DNA of 64,000 bases, taken from NCBI RefSeq assembly GCF_018612915.1, contig NZ_JAGGRL010000001.1, positions 310,001-374,000 of the forward strand. Reading direction: 5' to 3'. Below the pieces are notes generated by a model. It was given only the letters and a program-made list of their open reading frames with translations, did not search any database and was not told where the DNA came from. This stretch comes from Stenotrophomonas sp. ISL-67. Its GTDB lineage: Bacteria; Pseudomonadota; Gammaproteobacteria; Xanthomonadales; Xanthomonadaceae. The position numbers and the translations under genes are program-made. Below, one piece after another: positions 13,398-21,436 of this stretch. The number at the start of each line of letters is the position of its first letter. The first letter of the stretch is position 1.

Positions 13398-13470
13398 GGT
13401 AGGGGCGGTTCCCAAACGACTGCCGACCTTGCCGGTCACTGCGGTAACGCATGACCCCGGCCGGAGATGC
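13398..13470 (+). repeat. long palindromic repeat family, half copy A (left arm)
   Basis: GGTAGGGGCGGTTCCCAAAC, GACTGCCGACC, then AACGCATGACCCC and an AGATGCGC centre. It lies between the convergent YhhN and treA genes and ends at the treA 3' end. The right arm is not recognisable. Confidence 0.6.
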
Positions 13471-13485
13471 GCTCTTGGCTCTCGC

Positions 13486-15114
13486 TCACTCCCCGACATC
13501 CCCCGCCGACTCACACCGCTTCCCTTCCACACACAACCGATCCAACAACGCCAACGCCACCCCATTGCTCCACCCAAACCCATCCTGCAACGGATACTCA
13601 CCGCCGCCACCACCCCCAGCTGACCCATCCACCACATACTTCTCCACCAACTTCCCCTCACGGTCATAAACCGTCTGCACCGTCCGCAGGAACCGCACGC
13701 CAATCTGCCGCGCCAACGCATCCTGCCGGTACCGCTGCAACCCATCCACCGCCACCCACTGCAATGGTGCCCACCCATTCGGCGCATCCCACTGCTGCCC
13801 GGTATTCTCGGTGGTGGTCAACAACCCACCCGCACGGACCAACTGCGTCTCCACCGCTTCGGCAGTACGCCGCGCCTGCACCGGGCTCGCCACCTCCAGC
13901 CACAACGGAAACAACGCCGCAGCCGTGAGCGCAGGGCGGGGCGTACCACGTTCAAGATCCCGATCCGCATACCACCCCTGCCGTTCGTCCCACAGCAGCA
14001 CGTTGATCGCCCGCTTGCGTTGCTCCGCCTGCCGCGCGAAATCCCGCGCCGCCGAACGTTCCCCCGCTGCGCGACTCGCCCGCGCAATCGTCGTCTCCAG
14101 ATGGAACAGCAGGCTGTTCAGATCCACCGGCACGATCTCGGTGGTGTGGATACTGCCCAGTTCCGCCGGATGCACCAACCACCGCGAACTGAAATCCCAT
14201 CCCGACTCCGCCCCGGCGCGCAGATCCCGGTACACCTGCGAAGGCGCCCGGTCCGGCACCGTTGCCGCCGTCGCCAGATCATCCGTCCACGACTCCGTAC
14301 GCGGCACCGCCCGCGCATCCCAATACCGGTTGAGCAGGCTGCCATCATTCATCCGCACAACCCGCTCACTGGCCGCCCCCGGCGCCAGCCCTTCCGCTCC
14401 ACGCATCCAGAACGCATGCTCGGTGTGCAGCTGCGGCAGATACCGGCGATACGCGTCATCGCCCTCATGGGTAGCGAGCAGATCCACCATCAAGCTGAAG
14501 AACGGCGGCTGCGAACGGCTCAGGTAGTAGCTGCGGTTGCCATTCGGAATATGCCCGTACTGGTCCAGCTGCCAGGCAAAGTTGTCCACCATGTCGCGCA
14601 CCTGCTGCCAGCGCCCACTGGAGGCCAGGCCAAGCAGGGTGAAGTAGCTGTCCCAGTAATACACTTCGCGGAAGCGCCCGCCTGGCACCACATAGGGTTT
14701 GGGCAGCGGCAGCAGCGAACCGCGCGGGTCCACCGTCTGGGTGGTGCGGGTCAGCACCGGCCACAGGCCCTCGATATGGGCGCGCAGGGTCTCGCCTGCG
14801 GGCGGCACGTAGGCCGCACCTTCGACGGGCGCCGTGAAGTTCGCGGCGACAAACGCCTCCAGCGAGAAGCCCGGCTGCATCCGCTCAAGTTGCCACTTGT
14901 CCAGGATCACCCGGGGATCGGCCGTGGGAACGGCGTCCGCGAAGGTCTTCTGGTCCTTGAACAGGTGCGCGCCCTGGACCTGCTGGAACAGCGGCTGCCA
15001 TTGCTGGTCCGGTGGCGCGGGCGGTGGCGCCGGGGCGGCTGATTCGGCCGCCGTCGGGGCAATACACAACAGGGAGGCAAACAGCAGGCTGGCCAGGCGG
15101 GTGCAGGGGCGCAT
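13486..15114 (-). CDS. treA: periplasmic trehalase (GH37)
   Basis: Hydrolyses trehalose to two glucoses in the periplasm. The 542-aa protein has a signal peptide (MRPCTRLASLLFASLLCIAPTAA), the two GH37 signatures PGGRFREVYYWDSYF and QWDAPNGWAPLQW, the glycine stretch GGGGGGEYPLQDGFGWSNG, and the catalytic Glu region (LVEKYVVDG). I chose the ATG at 15114 because the signal peptide begins there. Length is close to E. coli TreA. Convergent with the YhhN gene and divergent from tRNA-Thr. Confidence 0.96.
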   Translation of the reverse strand: MRPCTRLASLLFASLLCIAPTAAESAAPAPPPAPPDQQWQPLFQQVQGAHLFKDQKTFADAVPTADPRVILDKWQLERMQPGFSLEAFVAANFTAPVEGAAYVPPAGETLRAHIEGLWPVLTRTTQTVDPRGSLLPLPKPYVVPGGRFREVYYWDSYFTLLGLASSGRWQQVRDMVDNFAWQLDQYGHIPNGNRSYYLSRSQPPFFSLMVDLLATHEGDDAYRRYLPQLHTEHAFWMRGAEGLAPGAASERVVRMNDGSLLNRYWDARAVPRTESWTDDLATAATVPDRAPSQVYRDLRAGAESGWDFSSRWLVHPAELGSIHTTEIVPVDLNSLLFHLETTIARASRAAGERSAARDFARQAEQRKRAINVLLWDERQGWYADRDLERGTPRPALTAAALFPLWLEVASPVQARRTAEAVETQLVRAGGLLTTTENTGQQWDAPNGWAPLQWVAVDGLQRYRQDALARQIGVRFLRTVQTVYDREGKLVEKYVVDGSAGGGGGGEYPLQDGFGWSNGVALALLDRLCVEGKRCESAGDVGE

Positions 15115-15220
15115 GGGGCTCTCCAAAGGGCAACGGGCCCACTGTAGGGCCGGACGCGTCAACGCCCGGTGCCCCGAACGTCAAGCAGGCCGGGCGTTGC
15201 CGGGGCAGGGGTGCCCGCAA

Positions 15221-15249
15221 TTGACCACCTGCGCCGCGCACCTTAGAAT
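15221..15249 (+). promoter_or_regulatory. promoter of tRNA-Thr
   Basis: TTGACC (15221-15226), exactly 17 nt, TAGAAT (15244-15249). The predicted start is a few bases before the mature tRNA 5' end. Confidence 0.75.
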
Positions 15250-15259
15250 TGCCTGCTCA

Positions 15260-15335
15260 GCCGGAATAGCTCAGTTGGTAGAGCGGCGCATTCGTAATGC
15301 GTAGGTCGTAGGTTCGATTCCTATTTCCGGCACCA
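15260..15335 (+). tRNA. tRNA-Thr (anticodon CGT)
   Basis: A 76-nt cloverleaf including an encoded CCA end. The acceptor stem is GCCGGAA/TTCCGGC, the D-loop region AGCTCAGTTGGTAGAGC, the anticodon loop TTCGTAA with anticodon CGT (reads ACG), and the T arm GGTTCGATTCC. It has its own promoter (15221-15249) and terminator (15349-15377), so it is monocistronic. An Abi_2 gene of lower GC begins 266 nt downstream, the kind of place where accessory DNA often lands, though I see no clean attachment repeat. Confidence 0.98.
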
Positions 15336-15348
15336 GATGCAGCGAAAT

Positions 15349-15377
15349 GCCCCGGCCTTGGTCGGGGCTTTTTGTTT
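15349..15377 (+). terminator. terminator of tRNA-Thr
   Basis: GCCCCG-gccttggt-CGGGGC followed by TTTTTGTTT. Confidence 0.85.
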
Positions 15378-15486
15378 GCAGTGTTTCGACTCCTATCGGG
15401 ATGAGGTCGGAATCGGTCCCTGCACAAACGCAAAGTCGCATTTGACCGGTCGAACGCGCCGCGTTCCCTGAAGTCAACGGGGGTGG

Positions 15487-15515
15487 TTGACTGTTAGGCC
15501 CGCCTGACATAGTAT
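15487..15515 (+). promoter_or_regulatory. promoter upstream of the Abi_2 gene
   Basis: TTGACT (15487-15492), a 17-nt spacer, TAGTAT (15510-15515). The predicted start near 15522 gives a leader of about 80 nt before the GTG at 15602. Confidence 0.7.
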
Positions 15516-15528
15516 CCCGGCCAACAGA

Positions 15529-15577
15529 GCCAAATCCCCTCCTGACCCAGCGTCAGTGACGGTTTGGCCTTTTTTTT
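15529..15577 (+). terminator. intrinsic terminator or attenuator in the Abi_2 leader
   Basis: GCCAAA (15529-15534) pairs with TTTGGC (15563-15568). Inside it CTGAC pairs with GTCAG, and the structure ends in eight T (15570-15577). It lies between a good promoter and the Abi_2 start codon, so transcripts would have to read through it. Confidence 0.6.
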
Positions 15578-15601
15578 GCCTGAAAATCGGATCACCGGGA
15601 C

Positions 15602-16753
15602 GTGACAGAAGCCGAGAAACCCACCATTGCGGTAAAGCCGTTCAAGGACTATCCCGATCTGGTCGACATCCTTGAATCGAGAGGGATGATCATCGGCGAC
15701 AGAGACAGGGCGATACGTAAGATCGCACAGGTAGGCTATTACCATCTGTCGGGTTATTGGCACTCTTCCCGGCGTTTCTGGATAGAGCGCCACGAGCGGG
15801 GAAAAGTATTTCATCAGCTTGATGAGTTTCAGGCCCATACTTCATTCGAGGCCGTGTTCCAGTTCTACCTGATGGATAAATCGCTCAGGATGCTGATGGG
15901 AGATGCATTGGAGCGCATCGAGATCCATCTGCGGACCATCATTTCGCATGAATTGGGGCGACATGATCCTCTTGCCCATCTGAATCGTGCCAACGTCGTG
16001 AAGTCGGCGTTGGTGGCAAGACCGGGCGACCCCGCGGGCACGCTGCCGCTGTATGCGGGCTGGTTGGCGCGGCACGAAAAGTTGATAACGCAGAGTCACG
16101 AGGAAAGCATCCGTTCGCATCTCAAGGCGAACAAGCCAATGCCGATATGGGTTGCCAGCGAAGCGTGGGACTTCGGAGCGATCTCAAAGTTTTACAGCAT
16201 ATTGAGCCCAAATCACCAAGACAGCATCTGCGCACGCCTTGGCATCGTCGAGAGAAATGTTGTCGACAACTGGTTGATCAATTTGAATGTTGTGCGGAAC
16301 CGCTGCGCGCATCACGCACGCTTGTGCAATCGGCCCAATCCGCGGGTACTCATGCTGCCTCGACGTGGCTATTTCAATGAGCTGCGTCTGGATCAGCGAG
16401 CGAAGGAGCGCTTCTACGGATTGATCGCGGTAGTCTGGTATCTGTTGAAGGCGATCGGGCCTGGCTCCCAGTGGTTGGCAAAGGTCGCGGATGTGATCGA
16501 CGCGATGCCGCGCTTGCCCGGTCTGACGCCAAAGTCCATGGGCTTCCCTGACGAGGGTTTTCCGCGAGGCAAGTTTCCGATTACTTCAGGCCCAAGCGTA
16601 GTAGAGCCTGGGCTGGACCACGTCTGTGCTGCCACGCTGGAGGCGTTCGCTGTTTCGCGGGAGACGATCCTTGCATTTTCAGACAGTCCAAACGCATCTG
16701 AAACGAGGAAGCGCTTCGCGGACGGTATGCTGGACCTGATGACGGATATCTGA
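15602..16753 (+). CDS. Abi_2-family (AbiD/AbiF-like) HEPN protein
   Basis: The 383-aa protein matches the Abi_2 pattern from its first residues (VKPFKDYPDLVDILESRGMI, then YYHLSGYW). It carries a HEPN-type R-x4-H motif at residues 232-237 (RNRCAHH). Abi_2 members such as AbiD and AbiF of lactococci give abortive infection against phage; in this strain the role is inferred. The GTG start is the only one compatible with the conserved N terminus, but GGGA lies only 1-2 nt before it, so initiation may be poor. Base composition is visibly less GC-rich than its neighbours, suggesting transfer. Confidence 0.8.
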   Translation: MTEAEKPTIAVKPFKDYPDLVDILESRGMIIGDRDRAIRKIAQVGYYHLSGYWHSSRRFWIERHERGKVFHQLDEFQAHTSFEAVFQFYLMDKSLRMLMGDALERIEIHLRTIISHELGRHDPLAHLNRANVVKSALVARPGDPAGTLPLYAGWLARHEKLITQSHEESIRSHLKANKPMPIWVASEAWDFGAISKFYSILSPNHQDSICARLGIVERNVVDNWLINLNVVRNRCAHHARLCNRPNPRVLMLPRRGYFNELRLDQRAKERFYGLIAVVWYLLKAIGPGSQWLAKVADVIDAMPRLPGLTPKSMGFPDEGFPRGKFPITSGPSVVEPGLDHVCAATLEAFAVSRETILAFSDSPNASETRKRFADGMLDLMTDI

Positions 16754-16917
16754 GCCAAACCACATTTTCAGTCAGAACATCGGAGTAGAACCCGTACGTG
16801 ATGCAGTGTATGCGTTGCACCGGCTGAGCACCTTCGTCAGCCACGCGTGACTTACGGCACTACAGGGTGCCTATGCGTGTAGCCATGCTGCAGCGGCATT
16901 CATTGGAAGAAGTGCTC

Positions 16918-18117
16918 ATGACCGCAGTCCGCGTATTGTTCTTCGCCATGACTCTGGCGCTGGTCGTCCCCGGCATGGCCCGCGCGACCACGGCCTCCGA
17001 AGCGGTCGCCAATGTCGAGCGCAATGCCCGCGCGGCGCATTCTGATGCCGTGCTCCTGAGGCAAGACGGAAAGAAACTGCTTGAGCTCAAGCCGGCCGCA
17101 GGACAGGAGCGGGTTCACCTGATGTCGGCGACCAAGTCTGTGCTGGCATTCGCCATCGTCCTGCTGCTGGACGATGAAAAACTTGCCTCCATCGACGAAC
17201 CGGTCAGCAGCCTTTACCCCGAGTGGAAACAGGGGCGAAAGAAGGACATCACGGTACGCATGTTGCTTGACCACACCTCCGGCCTGCAGAACGTGGCAAA
17301 CGCCGGCCAGGAGCTGGAAGGTGCGCCGGACCTGGTCAAGCTGGCGCTTGCCGCGGAACTGAGCGGCGAGCCGGGTGCCGTGTTTTCTTACAACAACAAA
17401 GCCACCAACCTGCTGCCTGGCATCGTCCAGCATCTGGCAGGGCAGCCGGTGGATGTCTACCTGGCATCAAGGCTGTTCGAGCCATTGGGCATCACGCAGT
17501 ACGAGTGGATGAAGGACGACGCCGGCACGCCCTTGGGCATGGCAGGCTTGTCACTGAGCGCGCCGGATCTGGCAGCGATCGGGCAGATGCTGCTCGACCG
17601 CGGTGTAACCCCGCTCGGGAAGCGGGTGCTCAGCGAGCAATCGGTTGCGTTGCTCATGGCAGAAAGCGCGCGCTCGGCGGACGTGGGGCTGTTGTGGTGG
17701 CGAATACCCGCCTCGGAGCGATACCAGGCGAACGAGCGGATGAGCGGCGTGCTTGCCCAGCATGGTGTCAGCGCCCCGGTCCAGCAGGCACTATTGGCTA
17801 CCCAAGGCAGGGTATTCGACAGCAAGGCCGCATTGATCGCCTTCCTGGCCGAGAGTCTGGGTCCCGACTGGCCGCAGCAGTACGGCAGCGAGGTCACCGG
17901 TCGCGGGCTCAAACTCGGCGATCTGTTCGATATCCAGCGTGGCCCGACCGTTGCCTACGCTGCCAACGGCTACCTTGGGCAATATCTGGTGATCGTTCCG
18001 GACAAGCGATTGGTGGCGGTGCGCTTGATCCATCAGCGCGACAGCCACACGGCGCCGGTGGACGATTACGCATCGTTTACTGCAGACGTCCTGAAGGTGG
18101 CCAGTACCCTGCGGTGA
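16918..18117 (+). CDS. exported class C beta-lactamase-fold serine hydrolase
   Basis: The 399-aa protein belongs to the beta-lactamase/transpeptidase-like (class C) superfamily. A signal peptide (MTAVRVLFFAMTLALVVPGMARA) precedes S-A-T-K at residues 70-73 (SxxK nucleophile motif) and Y158-N-N160 (YxN). A clear KTG-type third motif is not visible, so it is more likely an esterase or peptidase-like protein than a true beta-lactamase. I chose the ATG at 16918, which follows GGAAGAAG; upstream ATGs would put 15 polar residues before the signal peptide. Confidence 0.85.
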   Translation: MTAVRVLFFAMTLALVVPGMARATTASEAVANVERNARAAHSDAVLLRQDGKKLLELKPAAGQERVHLMSATKSVLAFAIVLLLDDEKLASIDEPVSSLYPEWKQGRKKDITVRMLLDHTSGLQNVANAGQELEGAPDLVKLALAAELSGEPGAVFSYNNKATNLLPGIVQHLAGQPVDVYLASRLFEPLGITQYEWMKDDAGTPLGMAGLSLSAPDLAAIGQMLLDRGVTPLGKRVLSEQSVALLMAESARSADVGLLWWRIPASERYQANERMSGVLAQHGVSAPVQQALLATQGRVFDSKAALIAFLAESLGPDWPQQYGSEVTGRGLKLGDLFDIQRGPTVAYAANGYLGQYLVIVPDKRLVAVRLIHQRDSHTAPVDDYASFTADVLKVASTLR

Positions 18118-18135
18118 ACCGCGCCATCAAATCCC

Positions 18136-18300
18136 TCAGAGAATATCGGCCTCGCGCGCGGCATGCTTGAATCGTTGTCGGCCGAACCGGCAGCCCTGCA
18201 TCAGGCGAATGCCGAGATCGGACAGGCAACGCGCATCGATATCCAGCGGGTCGCACAGGGTTGTGATGGTTCGTACGCGATGCGTCGGTCGTAGCCTGTG
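18136..18300 (-). pseudogene. possible remnant of a DUF1127-like small protein
   Basis: An open frame with no ATG, GTG or TTG start near its beginning ends in LDIDARCLSDLGIRL followed by a basic stretch (GRQRFKHAAREADIL). This loosely resembles the C-terminal DUF1127 pattern (LDDRLLxDIGL). The frame upstream is closed by TAG at 18303-18301. It could be chance, or the tail of a broken gene. Confidence 0.25.
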
Positions 18301-18356
18301 CTAATGGGGCAGAGCGTTCTGCCGTCCAGCGTCACAGGTTGAGACAGGCGATGTCG

Positions 18357-18668
18357 TCACCCACGCCGGTGTACAACCAGCAATGTTCCTTGCCCAAAGC
18401 CAACCTGCAACTGCCGCAGGTAGCCACCCACGAATCCCGCGATTACTGCGCCCGCAGCGAGACGTGCCAAGCGGAGCGCGCCAGGCGCATGGGCGCGCAA
18501 CCAAGGCAGCGTTGCAGCCATCTGCGCGCCCAGCAACAGCACCAGCACATCCAGGCCCACGGCATCCAGCACTGGAACCAGGGGCAGCAGCTGCGGGTTG
18601 CATGCCATCAGCACGATCAGCACGGTGGTTGCGGCGGTCAGTAGTCTGGCGCGTGACAGGGGGCGCAT
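18357..18668 (-). CDS. small membrane protein of unknown function
   Basis: 103 aa, not recognised. It has a basic N terminus (MRPLSRARLL), two to three hydrophobic segments (TAATTVLIVLMAC, LDAVGLDVLVLLLGAQMAATL, LAAGAVIAGFVGGYL) and a short basic tail (VVHRRG). I chose the ATG at 18668 because GGAG lies about 10 nt upstream. It is divergent from the D-lactate dehydrogenase gene, with 63 nt between the starts. Confidence 0.6.
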   Translation of the reverse strand: MRPLSRARLLTAATTVLIVLMACNPQLLPLVPVLDAVGLDVLVLLLGAQMAATLPWLRAHAPGALRLARLAAGAVIAGFVGGYLRQLQVGFGQGTLLVVHRRG

Positions 18669-18731
18669 GATGGATATTCTCCGGGGCGGCATTCTGGTTT
18701 ACTGGGGATCACGTCTGGCCAAGGCTACCCC

Positions 18732-19736
18732 ATGAAGACCGCCGTTTTCAGTGCCCGTCCCTACGACCGCCATTTTCTGGATGAGGTCAATGCCCGCGAC
18801 CATGCGGGGCAGGGCTTCGAGCTGGCCTACTTCGATGTGGCGCTGGATGGGTCGACCGCCGCGCTAGCCAAGGGCTTCGATGCCGTCTGCGTGTTCGTCA
18901 ATGACCGCCTGGATACGCCGGTCCTGCAGGCCCTGCACGCGCATGGCGTGCGGGCGGTGCTGCTGCGCTGTGCGGGGTTCAACAATGTGGATATCGCGGC
19001 TGCGGAGAAGCTGGGTCTTTTCGTGGCGCGGGTGCCGGCGTACTCGCCCGAAGCCGTGGCCGAGCACGCGCTGGCACTGATCATGACCCTCAATCGGCAG
19101 ACCCACCGCGCCTACAACCGGGTGCGCGAGGGCAACTTCATGTTGGATGGGCTGCTGGGCCGTACGCTGCATGGCAAGACGGCGGGAATCGTGGGTACCG
19201 GCAAGATCGGTCTGGCGACGGCGCGCATTCTTGAAGGCATGGGCTGCACGGTGCTGGGCTTCGATCCGTACCCGTCACCGGCATTCGATGCCTTCGGCGA
19301 AAGCGTATCGCTCGAAACGCTGCTTGCCCGTTCGGACATCGTCTCCCTGCATTGCCCGCTTACCCCGCAGACCCATCACCTGATCAACGAGGAATCGTTG
19401 GGGCTGATGAAGCCCGGCGCGATGCTGGTCAATACCTCGCGCGGCGCGTTGGTCAACACCGATGCGGTGGTGCGCGCGCTGAAGTCGCGGCATCTCGGCC
19501 ACCTGGCCATTGATGTGTACGAGCAGGAAAGCGCGCTGTTCTTCCAGGATCTGTCTGGCGAGATCATCGATGATGATCTCTTCCAGCGCCTGATGACCTT
19601 CCCGAATGTGCTGGTCACTGGGCACCAGGGTTTCTTTACCGTTGAGGCGCTGCAGGAGATCTGCAGCATCACCCTGCGCAACCTGTGCGATTTCGCCAGT
19701 GGGGCGGAATGCCAGAACAGGGTGGTGGCTGCCTAG
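18732..19736 (+). CDS. ldhA: D-lactate dehydrogenase (2-hydroxyacid dehydrogenase family)
   Basis: NAD-dependent D-2-hydroxyacid dehydrogenase, 334 aa, cytoplasmic, reducing pyruvate to D-lactate in LdhA-type members. It shows the Rossmann motif GIVGTGKIGLATARI, the catalytic Arg in NTSRGALVN, the Glu in IDVYEQESALFFQD and the His in VTGHQGFFT. The start MKTAVFSARPYDRHFL and the FFQDLSG segment are typical of the fermentative LdhA branch rather than phosphoglycerate or glyoxylate reductases. No operon partner. Confidence 0.88.
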   Translation: MKTAVFSARPYDRHFLDEVNARDHAGQGFELAYFDVALDGSTAALAKGFDAVCVFVNDRLDTPVLQALHAHGVRAVLLRCAGFNNVDIAAAEKLGLFVARVPAYSPEAVAEHALALIMTLNRQTHRAYNRVREGNFMLDGLLGRTLHGKTAGIVGTGKIGLATARILEGMGCTVLGFDPYPSPAFDAFGESVSLETLLARSDIVSLHCPLTPQTHHLINEESLGLMKPGAMLVNTSRGALVNTDAVVRALKSRHLGHLAIDVYEQESALFFQDLSGEIIDDDLFQRLMTFPNVLVTGHQGFFTVEALQEICSITLRNLCDFASGAECQNRVVAA

Positions 19737-19752
19737 GCTGGCCCTGCAGGGC

Positions 19753-20232
19753 TCAGGCCAGCTTGTCGGGACACGTAGCAACCATCGTCGCGCTGTTCTG
19801 CACCGGTACCCAGGAGCGTGAACTGCCGTTTCGCGTGGTTTCCATGTACTTCTCTGTCACCTGGTAGACACGGAGGTAGCCACTTTTGGTTCCGCACCAC
19901 TGGCTTACCCGGGTCGATCCCGGCTGCCACCGCGCATCCGTGGTTTTCGGCGGGTAGGAGAACTGCTCGATAAGGCCAGTAATGCCGGGCTGTTTGATGG
20001 CGTCCAGATACTGGATGCCTGCGGCACGTGCCTCGGTGGATTCCGAGGCGGCCATCGTCTGGAAGGTCGTGGTAAGCCGTTCGACAAAGGACGCCCTGTC
20101 GACGTCCGTTGAAACCTGAGTTACTGCGAGCGAGGTCTGTTCAACCGGTGCGGCTGCCGTGGCTGCCTCCGGAATAGAGGCCAGCAGAATCGTTCCAATC
20201 AATAGAGAGTTGCCAATCAACTTTACGTTCAT
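19753..20232 (-). CDS. exported protein of unknown function
   Basis: 159 aa, not recognised. A signal peptide (MNVKLIGNSLLIGTILLASIPEAATA) precedes a Thr/Ser/Ala-rich helical region, and two cysteines (in SQWCGTKSGY and VATCPDKLA) could form a disulfide in the mature protein. AGGAAG lies 6 nt before the ATG. It is convergent with ldhA and upstream of the symE stop. Confidence 0.65.
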   Translation of the reverse strand: MNVKLIGNSLLIGTILLASIPEAATAAAPVEQTSLAVTQVSTDVDRASFVERLTTTFQTMAASESTEARAAGIQYLDAIKQPGITGLIEQFSYPPKTTDARWQPGSTRVSQWCGTKSGYLRVYQVTEKYMETTRNGSSRSWVPVQNSATMVATCPDKLA

Positions 20233-20312
20233 TGAGACTTCCTGGTGTCTGGACGCGGGAACGGCAGCTCGGACGCTAGGTCAGTAACCGGGGGCTGTCA
20301 AATGGTCCCCGG

Positions 20313-20645
20313 TTACCGATCTTCCACTTCGACATACCGCACGACGGGCTTCTTGGGATTCTCGTGGACGGGCGGATCGTCGTTCCAAAGCGGGCGCAGG
20401 AGAATCTGGCCGGGAGTGGCTTCGATTCGTACGTGCACGCCCACCTCGAAGCCGAACTTGCGCAGCCAGGCCCCGCGCAGGGTGACCATGGGGTAGGGGC
20501 CGAAGTGGTCGCGGTCGTGCTCGCCCAGCTGGGGCACGGCGCGTACGTTGTGGTGATAGCTGGGGGTGTAGCGGGGTGTGCAGCGGGGTAGCAGCAGGAC
20601 GACTTCGTCTTCGTCTTCGGGCCACTGGACGGGTTTGGGTTTCAT
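20313..20645 (-). CDS. symE: SymE-family type I toxin
   Basis: 110 aa. Residues 30-87 match the SymE toxin fold: YHHNVRAVPQ, then PMVTLRGAWLRKFGFEVGVH and VRIEATPGQILLRPL. This AbrB-like swapped-hairpin family includes E. coli SymE, an SOS-induced toxin held down by the antisense RNA SymR. The ATG at 20645 is preceded by GGAGGAG. An open frame extends 25 codons further upstream, but that stretch is the structured leader. The acidic N terminus (WPEDEDE) and charged tail (VRYVEVEDR) are extra to the core. Toxicity and the RNA antitoxin are inferred. Confidence 0.75.
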   Translation of the reverse strand: MKPKPVQWPEDEDEVVLLLPRCTPRYTPSYHHNVRAVPQLGEHDRDHFGPYPMVTLRGAWLRKFGFEVGVHVRIEATPGQILLRPLWNDDPPVHENPKKPVVRYVEVEDR

Positions 20646-20662
20646 CTTCGCTCCTCCAACAG

Positions 20663-20770
20663 GGAATGGCCCTCGCCGGTGAGGGCGAGGGCGTCGGGAG
20701 GTCAAAACCGTGCAAGTCATACGGCGGGCATATTCCCCGTGAAGGGTCTTGTATTAGCCGCCCTCCCGAC
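20663..20770 (-). promoter_or_regulatory. structured leader of symE; possible site of an antisense RNA
   Basis: Directly upstream of symE lie a 9-bp hairpin (GCCCTCGCC 20669-20677 with GGCGAGGGC 20684-20692) and a wider inverted repeat (GTCGGGAGG 20693-20701 with CCTCCCGAC 20762-20770). In characterised symE systems the antisense RNA overlaps this position on the other strand. The hairpin plus flank (20663-20692) is nearly repeated upstream of katG (38975-39004). Confidence 0.5.
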
Positions 20771-21395
20771 ATGGGACACCACTATTTTCGACTTGCGGAG
20801 TTTTGAGCTCCGGGGAGAACCTTGCCCATCGATGATGAAGACGCGAAATCGATTGTGTCTGTTGGGTTTGCGATTTCAGTAGGCTGTATCTACTGGTTGT
20901 CGGGTGTGGCACGGAAACGCGGGAATTGCGGCGTTCGTGTGTGAGCCAGGGCACAAAAATTGTTGGGTGCCGACGTGCATCATTTGGTTTGGAAGGTGTT
21001 TCGGCGCGTCGTAATCGGTCCGGTGGGTGCCGCGTGCTGGGTATGGCGGGCAAGATCAAGAGCGGTTTTGATCAGTTTTCATGCGTTACCGGGTGTGGGT
21101 GGTGCAAGGGCAGTCGTTTGGGAGCCGACCCTACGGCGCCGACGGCCCGGTTTCCGACGGCCGTGTGCCCGGCCCGGCAGTCCGGTGTTCGTTCGCGGTG
21201 TACCCGGCGGCGCGCGAGGGCGGGTTCGGGTGGGGCGGGCGGCCGGGGAGGGCCGGTGGTGCCGATTACTGCCGTGAACGATTCATGTCTATACATGATG
21301 CCCAAGCTGTGCCGATCCGGGCGGTCTGCGCGCAGTGCGACAACGTGTCGCAGCCATTTGCAGGCCTTTCCTGCGCCAGATCATTGTCAATGCCT
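20771..21395. other. 625-nt stretch without a convincing gene
   Basis: Between the symE leader and the cyo promoter I see only the half palindromic repeat D (21079-21134). Open frames here are Arg/Gly/Pro-rich with no family resemblance and look like GC-driven noise. Confidence 0.55.
21079..21134 (+). repeat. long palindromic repeat family, half copy D (right arm)
   Basis: TCATGCGTTACCGGGTG, then GGGCAGTCGTTTGGGAGCC and GACCCTAC. This is the reverse-complement arm of the repeat (compare 27282-27371 and 42690-42755). No left arm is recognisable. Confidence 0.6.
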
Positions 21396-21424
21396 TTCTT
21401 AAATGGTGCGTGACGGCATAAAAT
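21396..21424 (+). promoter_or_regulatory. promoter of the cyoABCD operon
   Basis: TTCTTA (21396-21401), a 17-nt spacer, TAAAAT (21419-21424). The transcript would start near 21430, about 105 nt before cyoA. In the leader GGGGGC (21427-21432) can pair with GCCCCC (21455-21460), which would hide the ribosome-binding site of the upstream ORF. Confidence 0.5.
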
Positions 21425-21436
21425 TAGGGGGCTGAC

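Noticed and set aside
15384..15396. Similarity between the tRNA-Thr 3' end (TTCGATTCCTAT) and TTCGACTCCTAT at 15385, as a possible attachment-site repeat
   Set aside because: Only about 12 nt with one mismatch, too close to the tRNA to bound an island, and no integrase is present in the window.
16918..18117. Calling the serine hydrolase an AmpC beta-lactamase
   Set aside because: SxxK and YxN are present, but no KTG-type motif is visible and the sequence around the sites is not AmpC-like; no ampR neighbour.
20926..21402. A 158-codon plus-strand frame upstream of cyoA as a gene
   Set aside because: Arg/Gly/Cys-rich, no ribosome-binding site, crosses half repeat D, and no recognisable domain.
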